64,000 nucleotides of DNA from Sinohyriopsis cumingii (GCA_028554795.2 JAPYKE020000263.1:868001-932000), one strand, 5' to 3'; numbered from the stretch's first letter, positions 1 through 11,439 are shown. Numbers and translations are program-made. The notes: a model not told the origin generated them from the sequence alone.

Positions 1-180
1 ACTCCAGACCAAGGCAGCGACGAGGGACATTTCCACCCTATAAAATCCGGCCAGATTCGTGTGGAAATTCAGTTTGCGAGTGCACTACGCCCAGAGAACA
101 CAGTCAACGTCATCGTGTATGCGGAATTTGACAATACCATAGAAATCAACAGTTTGAGAGAAGTCATTCTAGATTATTAG
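1..180 (+). CDS. C-terminal end of an adintovirus-like structural protein (partial)
   Basis: Reading frame 1 is open from the first base to TAG at 178-180 (59 residues) and is cut by the window edge. The tail is a beta-strand-rich segment (IRVEIQFASAL, then VNVIVYAEFDNTIEI) with the feel of the last strands of a jelly-roll-like domain. From memory of the family it resembles the C terminus of the proteins annotated 'F54H12.2-like' that travel with protein-primed PolB and adenain genes in invertebrate adintovirus-like elements; the exact role (capsid is the usual guess) is uncertain. It is followed 5 bases later by the small conserved gene at 186 and then by a protease gene, which supports a virion-gene module. 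Which protein it belongs to is inference; the coding status of the frame is fairly secure. Confidence 0.55.
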   Translation, partial: TPDQGSDEGHFHPIKSGQIRVEIQFASALRPENTVNVIVYAEFDNTIEINSLREVILDY

Positions 181-185
181 AAGCT

Positions 186-599
186 ATGGAAGACTGTTAT
201 CCCTCTGTACCTAGTGGAGAAACTTTGAAGATGGAATGTGAGGAAACTGTGGAAGAAGAATCCCAAGACAAAGACGAAGAAGTTATCATGATGAAGTCAA
301 GATGGCCAGAACAAGAAGTCCATTTAGTTTCCTGTTTTGCTACAGTCCTGACAAATGTAATGAAAGAATTGATCAAGGAAGAGTGCTGTGGATGTCGCAA
401 CGATCATCCCAGTCAAATTCAACACGACAAATGTCTGATGTTGAGCCAAGAAGAAAAATTGGACGAATATCTGGACAAAGCTTGGTGTGTCATCGAGATA
501 GAATTCGTGTTGAACGAGTGGTATAAAGGCTTGGATAAACATTCTTCTCCTCCATTAACGTCTCTGGAGTGCCGTCGCATCGAATCTCTCTTTGACTAG
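186..599 (+). CDS. conserved small adintovirus-like protein, Cys/His-containing, unknown function
   Basis: A 137-residue protein starting at ATG 186, only 5 bases after the stop of the upstream gene, and ending at TAG 597-599. It has an acidic N terminus (residues 15-35) and a Cys/His block around residues 66-83 with the pattern CCGCRNDHPSQ, then H-x3-CLM, then an acidic helical C-terminal half. Two Cys, two His and a later Cys could bind a metal, but this is not proven. From memory, small proteins with the HPSQ...CLM block recur next to the F54H12.2-like and protease genes in invertebrate elements; no function is known to me. No TATA box is visible within the 5-base gap, so it either shares a transcript with the upstream gene or uses a promoter inside it. 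The frame is intact, unlike the polymerase at the other end of the window. Confidence 0.6.
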   Translation: MEDCYPSVPSGETLKMECEETVEEESQDKDEEVIMMKSRWPEQEVHLVSCFATVLTNVMKELIKEECCGCRNDHPSQIQHDKCLMLSQEEKLDEYLDKAWCVIEIEFVLNEWYKGLDKHSSPPLTSLECRRIESLFD

Positions 600-715
600 A
601 GTAAGAAGTCGGATCTAAGCGCCTTTTACTTGTGAGATATTTTCAAGCAAAAAGTCTGGATCGAATTGATCACTTATCATTACCTGTGAAGAAGAAGAAA
701 AAAACCATACAAAAC

Positions 716-1276
716 ATGGATACCTGGGAACTTTATTACCTTTTGAACCACAGTTCGTATATGGCTTCTTGGAATCCTGTCGTCTGTGCTAAAGATGAAC
801 TCCCTCATCGCAAACCTCAAGACCATCTAGCTTATGTCATCAACACGGACGACAGTCATCTCCCAGGAACCCACTGGGTAGCCGTCTACTTTCCTCAAGA
901 AGGATGTGTGGAATATTTCGATTCGTATGGATTGCCTCCTTTGGAAGACGATATCATTGACTTTATGAGAAGAAATGCTCAGACCACCCAATTCAATAAT
1001 GTGAAATTACAAGGCACAGATTCCTTGGTGTGCGGACAATATTGTGTGTATTTTCTGCATCATCGCAGCCTGGGCTATTCCTTAGAACATTTAGTGACTC
1101 ATTTTGATCCTCGTTCTTCTTCTAGAAACGATGTGAAAGTAGATCAATGGTTTTGTGACCATTATGCTTATCTTTTGTCTCAAGCTAGGAAACGTAGTGT
1201 CCATCAATGGCCTAATGACTTCCAACAGTGGAAATCACAATTTCATTCACAACGTTGTCAGCCCTGTTTAAAGTAG
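716..1276 (+). CDS. PRO: adenain-type cysteine protease (virion maturation protease)
   Basis: A 186-residue protein. The open frame extends upstream to 632, but the first good ATG is at 716 (AAAACATGG context). Catalytic motifs of the adenovirus/Polinton protease family are visible: GTHWVAVYF with the His (about residue 55), EYFDSYG with the acidic residue (about 74), and LQGTDSLVCGQYCVYFL with the Gln and, seven residues later, the nucleophile Cys. This order and spacing match the C5/adenain family, which cleaves capsid and core precursors in the particle. The frame is intact. It lies downstream of the capsid-type tail and the HPSQ protein on the same strand. A canonical AATAAA follows at 1368, so this gene appears to use ordinary polyadenylation, in contrast to the two genes after it. 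A similar but much shorter protease sits in the Polinton at 44410-44748. Confidence 0.85.
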   Translation: MDTWELYYLLNHSSYMASWNPVVCAKDELPHRKPQDHLAYVINTDDSHLPGTHWVAVYFPQEGCVEYFDSYGLPPLEDDIIDFMRRNAQTTQFNNVKLQGTDSLVCGQYCVYFLHHRSLGYSLEHLVTHFDPRSSSRNDVKVDQWFCDHYAYLLSQARKRSVHQWPNDFQQWKSQFHSQRCQPCLK

Positions 1277-1367
1277 AGCGTGAATTGAAAAAAAAAATGC
1301 TTGATGTTATATTGTTGGATTGTTGTTAAAAAATGTTAGAGTTGTTGGTTAGTGTTAAGTGATTTTG

Positions 1368-1373
1368 AATAAA
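1368..1373 (+). terminator. poly(A) signal of the protease gene
   Basis: AATAAA about 92 bases downstream of the protease stop codon, in an A/T-rich, GT-rich context (TGTTGTG follows), as expected for a normal cleavage/polyadenylation site. The 1277-1500 spacer holds no other recognisable gene. Confidence 0.5.
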
Positions 1374-1503
1374 AAAAATGTTGTGTTTTGAAAAATTGCC
1401 TTTGTCTTTTGTTTGGCTATAAGAATGTTGATTCATGCTCTTTCACTTCTCTCTATCCCTCTCATGACACTCATTGATCGTTCCGGCTCGAAAACAGTAG
1501 AGG

Positions 1504-1560
1504 GATGTTTTCCTTCACGTCCGCGCGTTGACTTTAAGAACAGGGGTAGTTTCCAGTCTA
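1504..1560 (+). promoter_or_regulatory. promoter module of first small stem-loop gene
   Basis: GATGTTTTCC at 1504 is followed by TCACGTCCGCGCG and, 29 bases from the module start, by a TATA-like TTTAAGA at 1533-1539, then CAGTCTAAC near 1556. The same pieces occur in the same order and with the same 29-base spacing upstream of the next gene (2367-2402). The ATG used here (1593) lies about 60 bases beyond the TATA-like site, as in the second copy. Confidence 0.6.
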
Positions 1561-1592
1561 ACCATCCATTGTCGACTCATCCTCCTACGAAC

Positions 1593-1952
1593 ATGTGCTC
1601 CAAACTAGCTAAGCTAAACGAAGCCTACGTGAATTTGCATAGGGTCAGACACAGTCTGATACCGAAGCCAGAAGAGACAGAGAATGTGAGAATGTTAAAA
1701 GTCACTGAAGACCTGATAGAAGAGCTCTTCAGAGAAGAAGTGAACAGGGAGAAAGAAGAATGGACAGAGAAGTACAGACTTCAGAGACAGCAGCAACAGC
1801 AACAACAACAACAGCAGCAGCAGCAACCTGAACCTGACAGAGGCTTTGTCGATTGTCGTATCGACACCAAAGAGTTCTTCTTCTCTTTCCGAAGAAGCAG
1901 ACCTATCGCCAGAAAGTCTATCCTCAGAGGACATCGCATTCTTAGAAACTAA
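1593..1952 (+). CDS. small helical poly-Q protein ending in a histone-type 3' stem-loop
   Basis: The open frame begins at 1413, but the paired promoter module and TATA-like site place transcription start near 1560, so ATG 1593 is the likely start (119 residues). The first 65 residues are predicted helical and charged (FREEVNREKEEW and similar), then a CAG/CAA run encodes about 14 Gln. After the run the called frame gives a basic tail, but the +1-shifted frame gives a Ser/Glu-rich acidic tail (SPESLSSEDIAFLE) ending at TAG 1961-1963 just before the stem-loop; that frame reads the CAG run as Ser/Asn. Slippage in the repeat may have switched frames. I do not recognise the family. The distribution of charged helical residues resembles the neighbour at 2452, so the two are probably diverged paralogues. 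The histone-type 3' end suggests S-phase expression. Confidence 0.5.
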   Translation: MCSKLAKLNEAYVNLHRVRHSLIPKPEETENVRMLKVTEDLIEELFREEVNREKEEWTEKYRLQRQQQQQQQQQQQQQPEPDRGFVDCRIDTKEFFFSFRRSRPIARKSILRGHRILRN

Positions 1953-1969
1953 AAGATTACCATAGCAAA

Positions 1970-2160
1970 CAAAAAAAACAGCCCTTTTCAGGGCTACCCA
2001 ATACTCTAGAAAAGAAATAACAATCGATTTGCCAATGTATGTATGTAGAGTAGTGTGAATATGAACACTGACTCTTTTTTTATAGTGTGAGTGTATGCAT
2101 TTGTGTATAGGATTGTGTGTTTGTAAGTGCTCACGTACGTTTGTGTGGATAGTAGATTAA
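1970..2160 (+). repeat. downstream flank repeated at 2770-2945
   Basis: The stem-loop and about 150 bases after it (AACAATC.ATTTGCCAATGT, GTAGAGTAGTGTGAATAT, ACACTGACTC..., GGATAGTAGAT) are nearly identical to 2770-2945. Together with the shared upstream module this shows that a whole transcription unit was duplicated, with the coding part diverging most. Confidence 0.75.
1980..2016 (+). terminator. histone-type 3' stem-loop and HDE-like element
   Basis: AGCCCTTTTCAGGGCT at 1980-1995 forms a perfect 6-bp stem with the TTTC loop of the replication-dependent histone mRNA 3' end. It is preceded by AACAAAAAAAAC and followed by ACCCA, then by the purine-rich GAAAAGAAAT about 15 bases on, where the U7-binding histone downstream element normally lies. 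It begins 28 bases after the called stop codon and 17 bases after the alternative-frame stop. No AATAAA lies between the gene and this site. Confidence 0.8.
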
Positions 2161-2366
2161 GATCATGTTTTTTTTGCTGTTTGAGGTGTGGGGAGAGTAG
2201 ATTTGGGGATGGATTGGATCGCTTTGCGTATGTGAATAGTATATTATTTGTTTAATAAAATTTTTTAGAATAGTGATGGGTAGTATAAAAAAAGTGAGTG
2301 AGTGTTTCTTTTAGGTCCGCGCGTTGTTTTGTTATGATCTAGGTAAGGTCAATTTTGTTTTAGGGG
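2161..2366. other. spacer between the two small genes
   Basis: No gene seen. It holds an AATAAA at about 2252 and an extra copy of the GTCCGCGCGTT core at about 2310, so a further decayed promoter copy may be present. Confidence 0.35.
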
Positions 2367-2402
2367 GATGTTTTCCATCACGTCCGCGCTTTTAGTATAA
2401 AT
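2367..2402 (+). promoter_or_regulatory. promoter module of second small stem-loop gene
   Basis: GATGTTTTCC at 2367, TCACGTCCGCGC next, and a clear TATAAAT at 2396-2402, spaced 29 bases from the module start exactly as in the first copy. A CAGTCTAGCTACCC block near 2418 matches the CAGTCTAACCATCC block of copy one and may mark the start of transcription. ATG 2452 is about 50 bases past the TATA box. Confidence 0.7.
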
Positions 2403-2451
2403 TGAAACTCGCTGGGCAGTCTAGCTACCCTGTTCATTCGTTGACAAGACA

Positions 2452-2691
2452 ATGAATACCAGAATTGTGAAACTGCTAGAACTCCAGATGCACCTGGAAT
2501 ATGCCAGGCGCATACTAAATGAACTGGCCGCGGAGGCCATTGTCGAAGAGGCAAGGATGAAAGAGGAGGAGGAAAGAAAAAAAAAAAAGAAGAGGGGGAA
2601 AAGGAGAGAGAAAATTTCAGAATCCCAGAGACAGAAAATTGGGATTCTGAAGCCACTTATCCCGCCTCTGCACTCCCAAGAAGAAAGGTAA
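2452..2691 (+). CDS. small Lys/Glu-rich helical protein ending in a histone-type 3' stem-loop
   Basis: Seventy-nine residues from the first ATG after the TATA box. Residues 1-45 look like an amphipathic helix with heptad-like Leu/Ile spacing (TRIVKLLELQMHLEYARRIL) running into an acidic, then poly-Lys stretch encoded by an A-rich run (2570-2610), then a basic tail. The stop is TAA 2689-2691. The same frame continues open past it almost to the stem-loop with an acidic, hydrophobic ending, so the TAA may be a nonsense change or the A-run may hide an indel. I do not recognise the family. By promoter, 3' end and position it is a duplicate of the gene at 1593. A short basic/acidic helical protein could act in DNA binding or host control, but the sequence does not say which. 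Confidence 0.5.
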   Translation: MNTRIVKLLELQMHLEYARRILNELAAEAIVEEARMKEEEERKKKKKRGKRREKISESQRQKIGILKPLIPPLHSQEER

Positions 2692-2779
2692 AAGGAGACT
2701 GGGGAAGAAGATGTGTGTGTGGTGCCAGGCCTGGAAGGTGCCATCATTAACCAGGTGTCACTGGAGTTCAAAAACAAAC

Positions 2780-2816
2780 AGCCCTTTTCAGGGCTACCCA
2801 AACCTTTAGAAAAGAA
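2780..2816 (+). terminator. histone-type 3' stem-loop and HDE-like element
   Basis: AGCCCTTTTCAGGGCT at 2780-2795, identical to the copy at 1980, preceded by AAAACAAAC and followed by ACCCA and, about 14 bases later, GAAAAGAAAT. It fits the histone consensus (6-bp stem, TTTC loop, purine-rich HDE) and lies about 90 bases after the short-frame stop. Confidence 0.8.
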
Positions 2817-2977
2817 ATAACAATCAATTTGCCAATGTGTGTATGTAGAGTAGTGTGAATATAAACACTGACTCTTTTTTTTATAGTGTTTGTGTTTGTG
2901 TTTGTAAGCGCTGATGTAGGTTGGTGTGGATAGTAGATTTGGGGTTTCATTTTAATGCTTTGCGCGTGTAAATAGTA

Positions 2978-3200
2978 GATTGGCTTTCAGCATTAAGATA
3001 TTAGTGTTAGTACTGGTCGGTCTGGTATCAGTATAATGGTATAATGTGACTGGGTGGGACATGAAACTACTTGTCTTCGGCATGATGCCCCATTGCTAGA
3101 CATCACTCAAAACTGCCACACTGCAGACATCGTAGCTATATGACTGAACAGTTTTTAAAGCTTGGTTAAAAATCCAAATCACACGGATACACACACGCCT
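2978..3200 (+). mobile_element. SINE 3' fragment (tRNA-derived family seen in full at 27283)
   Basis: Starts at CAGCATTAAGA and runs through ...TGACTGGGTGGGACAT..., GATGCCCCA, GACATCGTAG to a CACACGGATACACACAC tail. The tRNA-like head is missing. It directly abuts the end of the adintovirus-like sequence, so it may mark the right edge of that element or a later break. Confidence 0.75.
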
Positions 3201-4329
3201 TATAGTAGTATACAGGTACTAAACTAATTTGCTAACTTTAATTATCCCACTTTATTTACGTCAAAAGTCAACCTTAGTATGAAGGTATAGATGCGAGAGA
3301 GAGAGAGAGTTATTTGGTTGGTATGTTTGCCATACCTATTTTAAGTTTTATTGGTTACCATACTAAAAAACACTTTAAAATCGACACAATATGAACAAAA
3401 TTCTTATGTTGTGCCGTTATGTCATACACATATCTACCGATATATTGTGAACCATCGTAAGAACTTCAATTCCAGTGTTTGTGAACTATATGCAACGGTC
3501 AGTTGAATTTAAAAAGAATGATGTGACATAATCAGTACATTCAATCTTACATATATTGATATGCTAATGAGTTCAAACCATACCCGGTAGTCATGGCGAA
3601 AAGAGTATCCGGTACAATGAATTGAACTATGGGATAGCTTGTATAATACAGATCTTGTTATAAACTGTTAGGACGCTACGTTGCATTACATGTAGGTCCT
3701 TTGATAATATTTATACAATATTTTAATGTCACTGATCACTTGCTTGTGATTAGATTATTCATATATCAAGTGGAGTTATGTATATACACTTGCTATGCTC
3801 ACATCAGTGTGTAGAATATCAACATTGTAGAATGTCGATAGAATGTATTCCTTTTGAAAGTAGAAAGAGAAAATCACAGTTTTATGCTTTTCCTTTAGTT
3901 AATAAACAAGACATACAAGACATGATTAAAAAATATAAGAAAAATATAAATACGAAATGACAAAGCTCTAGCATGTCCAGCGGCAATGCATGGAGGGAGA
4001 GAATATACATTTGCCATAAAGTATGTTGCGTAATGTTGATGAAAATTGCTATATCTTTCACATACGTGATTAAAATGTACTTGTATCTTTGCAGCTATGT
4101 AGATATATTAAACAAATTACGTTGATATTAGATATGTCTCATGCTTATACAGTAGGTTTACGTTTAAGCTCAGATGCTTCTCCAATGGGACCGTTTTCAT
4201 TGAGAATCTTGGGAAAATGTTGATATCGCATAATTCTCAAAAAGACAACAAACCAATACTTCTCTGATAACAGTGTTCTAAATTTTAAGGCCTCTAGACT
4301 AATATGATGGACGATATGCTATAATGCCT
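3201..4329. other. AT-rich DNA without recognised gene
   Basis: Only a short GA microsatellite (about 3294-3309) and short open frames such as 3778-3957 with no family resemblance. I see no supported gene. Confidence 0.5.
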
Positions 4330-4890
4330 ACAATTTATTTGATATTGTATATATCAGTCATTTTAGATATATAACCAGTTGTATATATGGGGATGTAGTT
4401 TATATGGTATTATTTAATCATTTTAAATAAATACCCAACCCTATATCTGGGTATGAAGTTAAATTTGGTATTAATTCATCATTTCTAACATATATCAGCA
4501 TAAAGTGCGCTATTTTATCCTTCCATTATTGTTAATATATGTTCAACCCTTTATCAGAGAATAAAGTGTGATGTTGTATGCATCCATTATATCTAATATA
4601 TACTCAGCCCTTTATCAGGGCATTAATTGTGATGTTGTATTTAGCCATGACTTCTAATATATAGCAGACCCTATACTAGAGCATGAAGCGTCATATGGAA
4701 CTCACCCGTCATTTCTTATATATGCCAGACCCTATATATGGGCCTGAAGTTTGATATTGTATAAATCTATAATTTCTAATAGATACCCAACCCTATATAT
4801 GGTCATGAAGTGTGACATGATATGTATCCATCTTTTTTCATATATACCCCAACCAATATATATGCATGAAGTAATATGGTATGATTTCTA
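4330..4890. repeat. degenerate about 61-bp tandem repeat
   Basis: Anchors of the type CATGAAGTGTGA recur at about 4500, 4561, 4621, 4682, 4743, 4804 and 4864, giving a 60-61-bp period, with ATATATACCCAACCC as the other conserved part. About nine divergent units. Related single units occur at about 5050-5110, 5180-5215 and 15795-15985. Confidence 0.7.
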
Positions 4891-6109
4891 ATTGATCGTA
4901 TATTTCATTTGTATAGTATATCTGTCTTTTGGAGTGAGTTTGACTGAGGTTTCTGAATGGAGTTAATGCCTACCTGACCTTTGTCGTGGTTTAAATAATA
5001 AGCAAGATGTTTACTAGAATTTAAGTTCAAGAGTCAGTGGAATTTCGCATCCATCAATTCTAATATACATCCGACCTTATAACTGGGCATACAACTTGAT
5101 ATGCTGTCAATACCTCATTTTATCTATCTATCTATCTATATATATATCTATTTATCTATATATATATCTATATATATATATAAACGACCCTTTATCTGGC
5201 ACAAAAGTGTGACATATCCACGTAGTATCTGGATTTCTTTTTTTAAAATAAGTTTTATAAGAACATGTCGATGTTTAAGGAGGTGTTTAAGGGATAACCA
5301 TCCCCTTCGATGTAATTGCATTCATCATCAGTAAGTTGGTTGAGTAAGAAAATTGGAAACACCGATTTCAGCATTGTTGAAAGAAGAATATGCTAAGTCA
5401 TGAACTTGTTTGCCCGTTTAACCCATTTATGTTATTTGTTATTTGATTTATCATAAATGCACAACTGGCAGCTGATTAATTTGAAATGACGATGAGAATA
5501 TCAGATATTGGTGTCTATGCAATTAGACAGAACATGGGAAAATGAATTTCTAAATTGTTTTAAAAAAGTATATAATATGATCATACGAATTTGGAAATGA
5601 TGACCAACTGTTATAACATTTAGGCGAAATTCACTGTTAAACATAGGAAGTTGTGGTTTGTGGAAGATTGAGAATATGGGAATTGGAAAAAGAACACCAG
5701 TAACGTGAGACCTTATAAAGCGGATAGTAAAATAAATACAGGACTTCATAATTTACAATTGCCTCCTTATGGCTCTTATGTTAGCTATAAACATGTACGC
5801 CTGAAATAAATGTTTGGCACCCATGCTAGAAAACACAAATAACAACCCATGTAGAATGGATCAAGTGTCGTGCTATCTATGTACAATGTTAAATAATAAC
5901 GCGAATCAGTCCTTTTGTATAGAGAACTGAATTGTGGGCAATTGTGTGAATGTGTAACTAATTTTGACACGGTTAAATGGTTCACTTAGTATGTTACATT
6001 TGAAAAATAGCGTCGTCATTATCTTATTATTTAAAGCTACTGAACTGGTGCCATTGTCTTCATTAGCCTTGATTCTATTAGGTTTGCTTGAAAGACTGGA
6101 TTAAACAAA
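4891..6109. other. AT-rich DNA without recognised gene
   Basis: Contains a TATC/TA microsatellite (about 5120-5180) and isolated satellite units. Short frames show no family resemblance. Confidence 0.45.
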
Positions 6110-6266
6110 CCGATTTTTCAAACCTTATAACGAAAATTAGTCAACAGCCTGATTTTCTGTGTTTGTTTCGGGAACATAAGTGTTTACCTCCAATTCACAC
6201 GGCTAGAAAAGGTATCAATAAAATCGAGCAAACACTAAATCATATATTTATATGTCTCATATAGTC

Positions 6267-6345
<79 letters not shown>

Positions 6346-6545
6346 GAAATCATAACTATCTACTTAATTTTTATGCATCCTGATATTGAGTACAATAATT
6401 TCGGGATTTTTCAAACCTTATGAGGAAAATTAGTCAACAGCCTGCTTTTTGTGTTTGTTTCGTGAACATAAGTGTTTACCTCCAATTCACACGGCTAGAT
6501 AAGGTATATATAAAATGGAGCAAACACTGAATCGTATAGTTTATA
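6110..6545. repeat. direct repeat pair around a TA microsatellite
   Basis: About 145 bases (TTTTTCAAACCTTAT..., TTAGTCAACAGCCTG, GTGTTTACCTCCAATTCACA, GAGCAAACACT) at 6110-6250 recur at 6400-6545. Between them lies (TA)n at about 6270-6341. A further 60-base piece at 6349-6408 (CATAACTATCTAC ... AATTTCGGGAT) recurs at 7033-7092 directly before the LINE fragment, so the whole block seems to be segmentally duplicated. Confidence 0.7.
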
Positions 6546-6561
6546 AGTCTCACATATACCC

Positions 6562-6581
6562 CTCTCTCTCTCTCTCTCTCT

Positions 6582-6628
<47 letters not shown>

Positions 6629-6629
6629 G
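6562..6629. repeat. CT and TA microsatellite
   Basis: (CT)n with one interruption followed by (AT)n, immediately upstream of a SINE. Confidence 0.9.
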
Positions 6630-6928
6630 GACCACTCCGGTGGCCTAATGGTCAGAGAGTCCGCCTCGGATGCGGGAGGTCGTTGGCTCGTACTCCGGCC
6701 GAGTCATACAAAAGACATAAAAATGGTACTAACAGCTGCCTCGCTTGGCGCTCAGCATTAAGAGGTTGCTGTTAGGACTGATCGGCCTGGTGTCAGGATA
6801 ATGTGACTGGGTGGGACATCATGCTACATGTCTGCGGCATGATGCCCCAGTGCTAGACATCACTATAAACGTTCACACTGCAGACATCGTAGCGATATGA
6901 CTGAATTTGTTTATACAGCTACGTTAAA
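6630..6928 (+). mobile_element. tRNA-derived SINE, near full length
   Basis: The head carries pol III internal promoter boxes in a diverged tRNA-like part (GTGGCCTAATGGTCAGAGAG as A box, then CGTTGGCTCGTACTCC in place of the B box). The body and the tail CAGCTACGTTAAACACAC match the copy at 27283. A CA then TA microsatellite follows (6929-6990). Confidence 0.8.
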
Positions 6929-6946
6929 CACACACACACACACACT

Positions 6947-6994
<48 letters not shown>

Positions 6995-7089
6995 TGAAAT
7001 CTATTAGCGCACTACATTATCGCTTTTAATTATTCATAACTATCTACATGATGTTTATGCACACTAATATTGAATAAAATAATTTCGGG

Positions 7090-7690
7090 ATCATCATCAT
7101 CATCATCATCATCAGTCTCTTGACCTAGTGTGGTCGTTGAGGCACTGTGCTGCTGAACATCTGACCAGTTCCCGCCACTTGTCTCGATCATGTGCCAATG
7201 CCTGTGTCTCAGCAAAACTTTTCCTGGTCCATTCTGTGATGTTGTCAGTCCACTTTTTTTTTTTCTGTCTACCTCTCCTTCTGCCACCCTGGACGCTGCC
7301 CTGCAGGACTGTTGTGGGTAGACTGTTGGCTCTAGTGACATGGCCATACCATTTCAGCTTTCTCTTTTTGACGGTGGTGAGGAGGTCCTCATATTGGCCT
7401 ACTTCGCGCCTGATGGTGTTACGCACTTCTTCGTTTGTGATGTGGTCCATGTAAGAGATGCCAAGGATGGTTCTGTAGCATCTCATTTCAAGTGACTGGA
7501 CTCTTCGTTGTAATTCTGCTGTCAGGATCCATGCCTCACATGAGTACAAAAAGACTGAGATGACTAGAGCTCGCAATAGTCTGATTTTAGTTTTCAGACA
7601 GATATTCTTGTCTCTCCAGATGGGTCTTAGCTTTGACATAGCTGCCATTGTTTGTGCTGCTCTTGACAAAATTTCAGGATACATGGGGAT
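7090..7690 (-). mobile_element. 5'-truncated LINE 3' end with reverse-transcriptase C terminus
   Basis: The minus-strand frame 7112-7684 (about 190 residues) shows the C-terminal region of a non-LTR reverse transcriptase of the common endonuclease-RT type: LKTKIRLLRALVISVFLYSC, then TNEEVR, KKRKLKWYGHV, and RRRGRQKKK followed by an ordered WTDNITEW motif. The catalytic YxDD region is absent, so the copy is truncated at its 5' end near 7685. A (CAT)n run at 7093-7113 (ATG repeats on the coding strand) sits at the 3' end, as is usual for these elements. The frame is largely open, suggesting a fairly recent insertion, but it cannot be active. Confidence 0.8.
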
Positions 7691-8685
7691 AATGAAATGT
7701 TTCTATTTACAATACGATTTATATCAATGCAACTGTTCATCCACATTTGAAGTCCTATTTTTAATACCTGAATGAACCGAACAAAGTATATTAGTATAAT
7801 CACGACCAATGGCAGTAATGTTGTGACATTGGCGTGGAATTATGTGTAAAATACGTGCAAGAGACACTGACGTAACGTTGGTGTCCAGCATCAAAGAGGG
7901 CAATAGGACCTTATGGCTCATGTGTATAAAAAATAATGTTTTAAATTTAAAATTAAAGAAAACCAAGACAAAATAGACCAGCAGCATCATGATCATAAAC
8001 AAATTAGATTTTATAATATTCAGAGAATACAAACCTGAAAATTTGGATTCTAATACAAAACTTAGATAACCAATGGGGGGGGGGGGCAGGGGCGAGGGAA
8101 CGATAATCAGTGTTGGGACACGATAATCGAAATGTTCTGAACTATATTCTATATGGAAATCCATCGCTGCTTAATATTTTAAATTACAACAAATTAAATA
8201 ACTTTCATACAGACCAAGAATAGCTAAATTAAAACAAGAATACTTCAAAAGAAACAAATACAATATAGATGTACAAGCAAACGCCAAATGAAATAAACGG
8301 TATTTGAAATAATAAGATCAATACTCGAATAAAACAATCGAGACAAAAACAAAACAGACAAATGCCATGAGAAGTAAATATTATCCAAATGAAACAAATA
8401 CACACAAAATATAATAAAAGGTATTAAAACAATAACATCAATACTCACATAAAAGAAACGAGCAAAAATTAAAAAAGCAAATCTCAATACTGTACCCCCC
8501 CCAAAAAAAAAACACAAATGAAAAAAGCAAACACCAAACGAAATAATAAGTATTTAAATAAAATAATAATTAAGCTGGTTAAGCTAAAGTAAAATGAAAT
8601 TAAGTAACAAAAAAAAGGAACAAATACAATATCCATTCACAAACTCTATTGACAGACCAACAATAATAACAATTAAACCTGCTTG
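7691..8685. other. AT-rich DNA without recognised gene
   Basis: Contains a G run at 8074-8084 and A-rich degenerate repeats around 8230-8570 (AAACGAAATAATAAGTATTT-like units). Open frames here have biased composition and no recognisable domain. Confidence 0.45.
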
Positions 8686-9130
8686 ACCAGTGACACTCGA
8701 TGTTCGATAATTTAGTTTTATTAAGGAAGAATATCTAATTAACCTACTGTAAATGGCTTCTATGGATAAGCTGAACAGAGCAAAGTACATTGTGGATATA
8801 AATTTGAACAAAAGTTTAATTGTTTTACATGGAATCATCGCAATATTCTAGAAAATAAGAACGATAAAACATCTCGGCTGCTCCACCATCAGAATGTATA
8901 TTATAATATATTACAGACAAACATTTATCGGGGAGTAATCGATGCAGAATTAAAGAATCGTTGGTAAAAGCTGAAATTGATCAAGAGAACAAATGTACCA
9001 ACCAGCACGTGATCGAAAGAGAATTGAGACAGTTGCCCTAATTTATGACTTATGACCAACTAGCATTTGATAAAATATGATCAACGAAGCTGTATAAGCC
9101 GTGTCTAATGATGCGTGATAAATGTCATAG
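8686..9130. repeat. dispersed repeat, copy 1 of 3
   Basis: Shares order and wording with 11440-11990 and 12040-12580: an ATTCGA...TTAGT start, TTCT.GA.AAGCTGAACAGA, ATATACAT.GT..ATATAAATTTG, a CATCAGAATGTAT/A block and ATATATTACAGAC. Strongly diverged; no coding capacity seen. Confidence 0.55.

Positions 9131-11439
<2,309 letters not shown>

Noticed and set aside
186-599. LXCXE-type Rb-binding motif in the small adintovirus-like proteins
   Set aside because: Looked for because such elements can carry cell-cycle proteins; only partial matches (for example LECRR, LECPD) were found.
1413-1592. Longer version of the first small gene starting at 1413
   Set aside because: It would include the promoter module and the TATA-like site; spacing shared with the second unit supports ATG 1593.
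6630-6700. Genuine tRNA gene in the SINE heads
   Set aside because: The heads keep A- and B-box-like words but cannot form a full cloverleaf by eye and are joined to the common SINE body.
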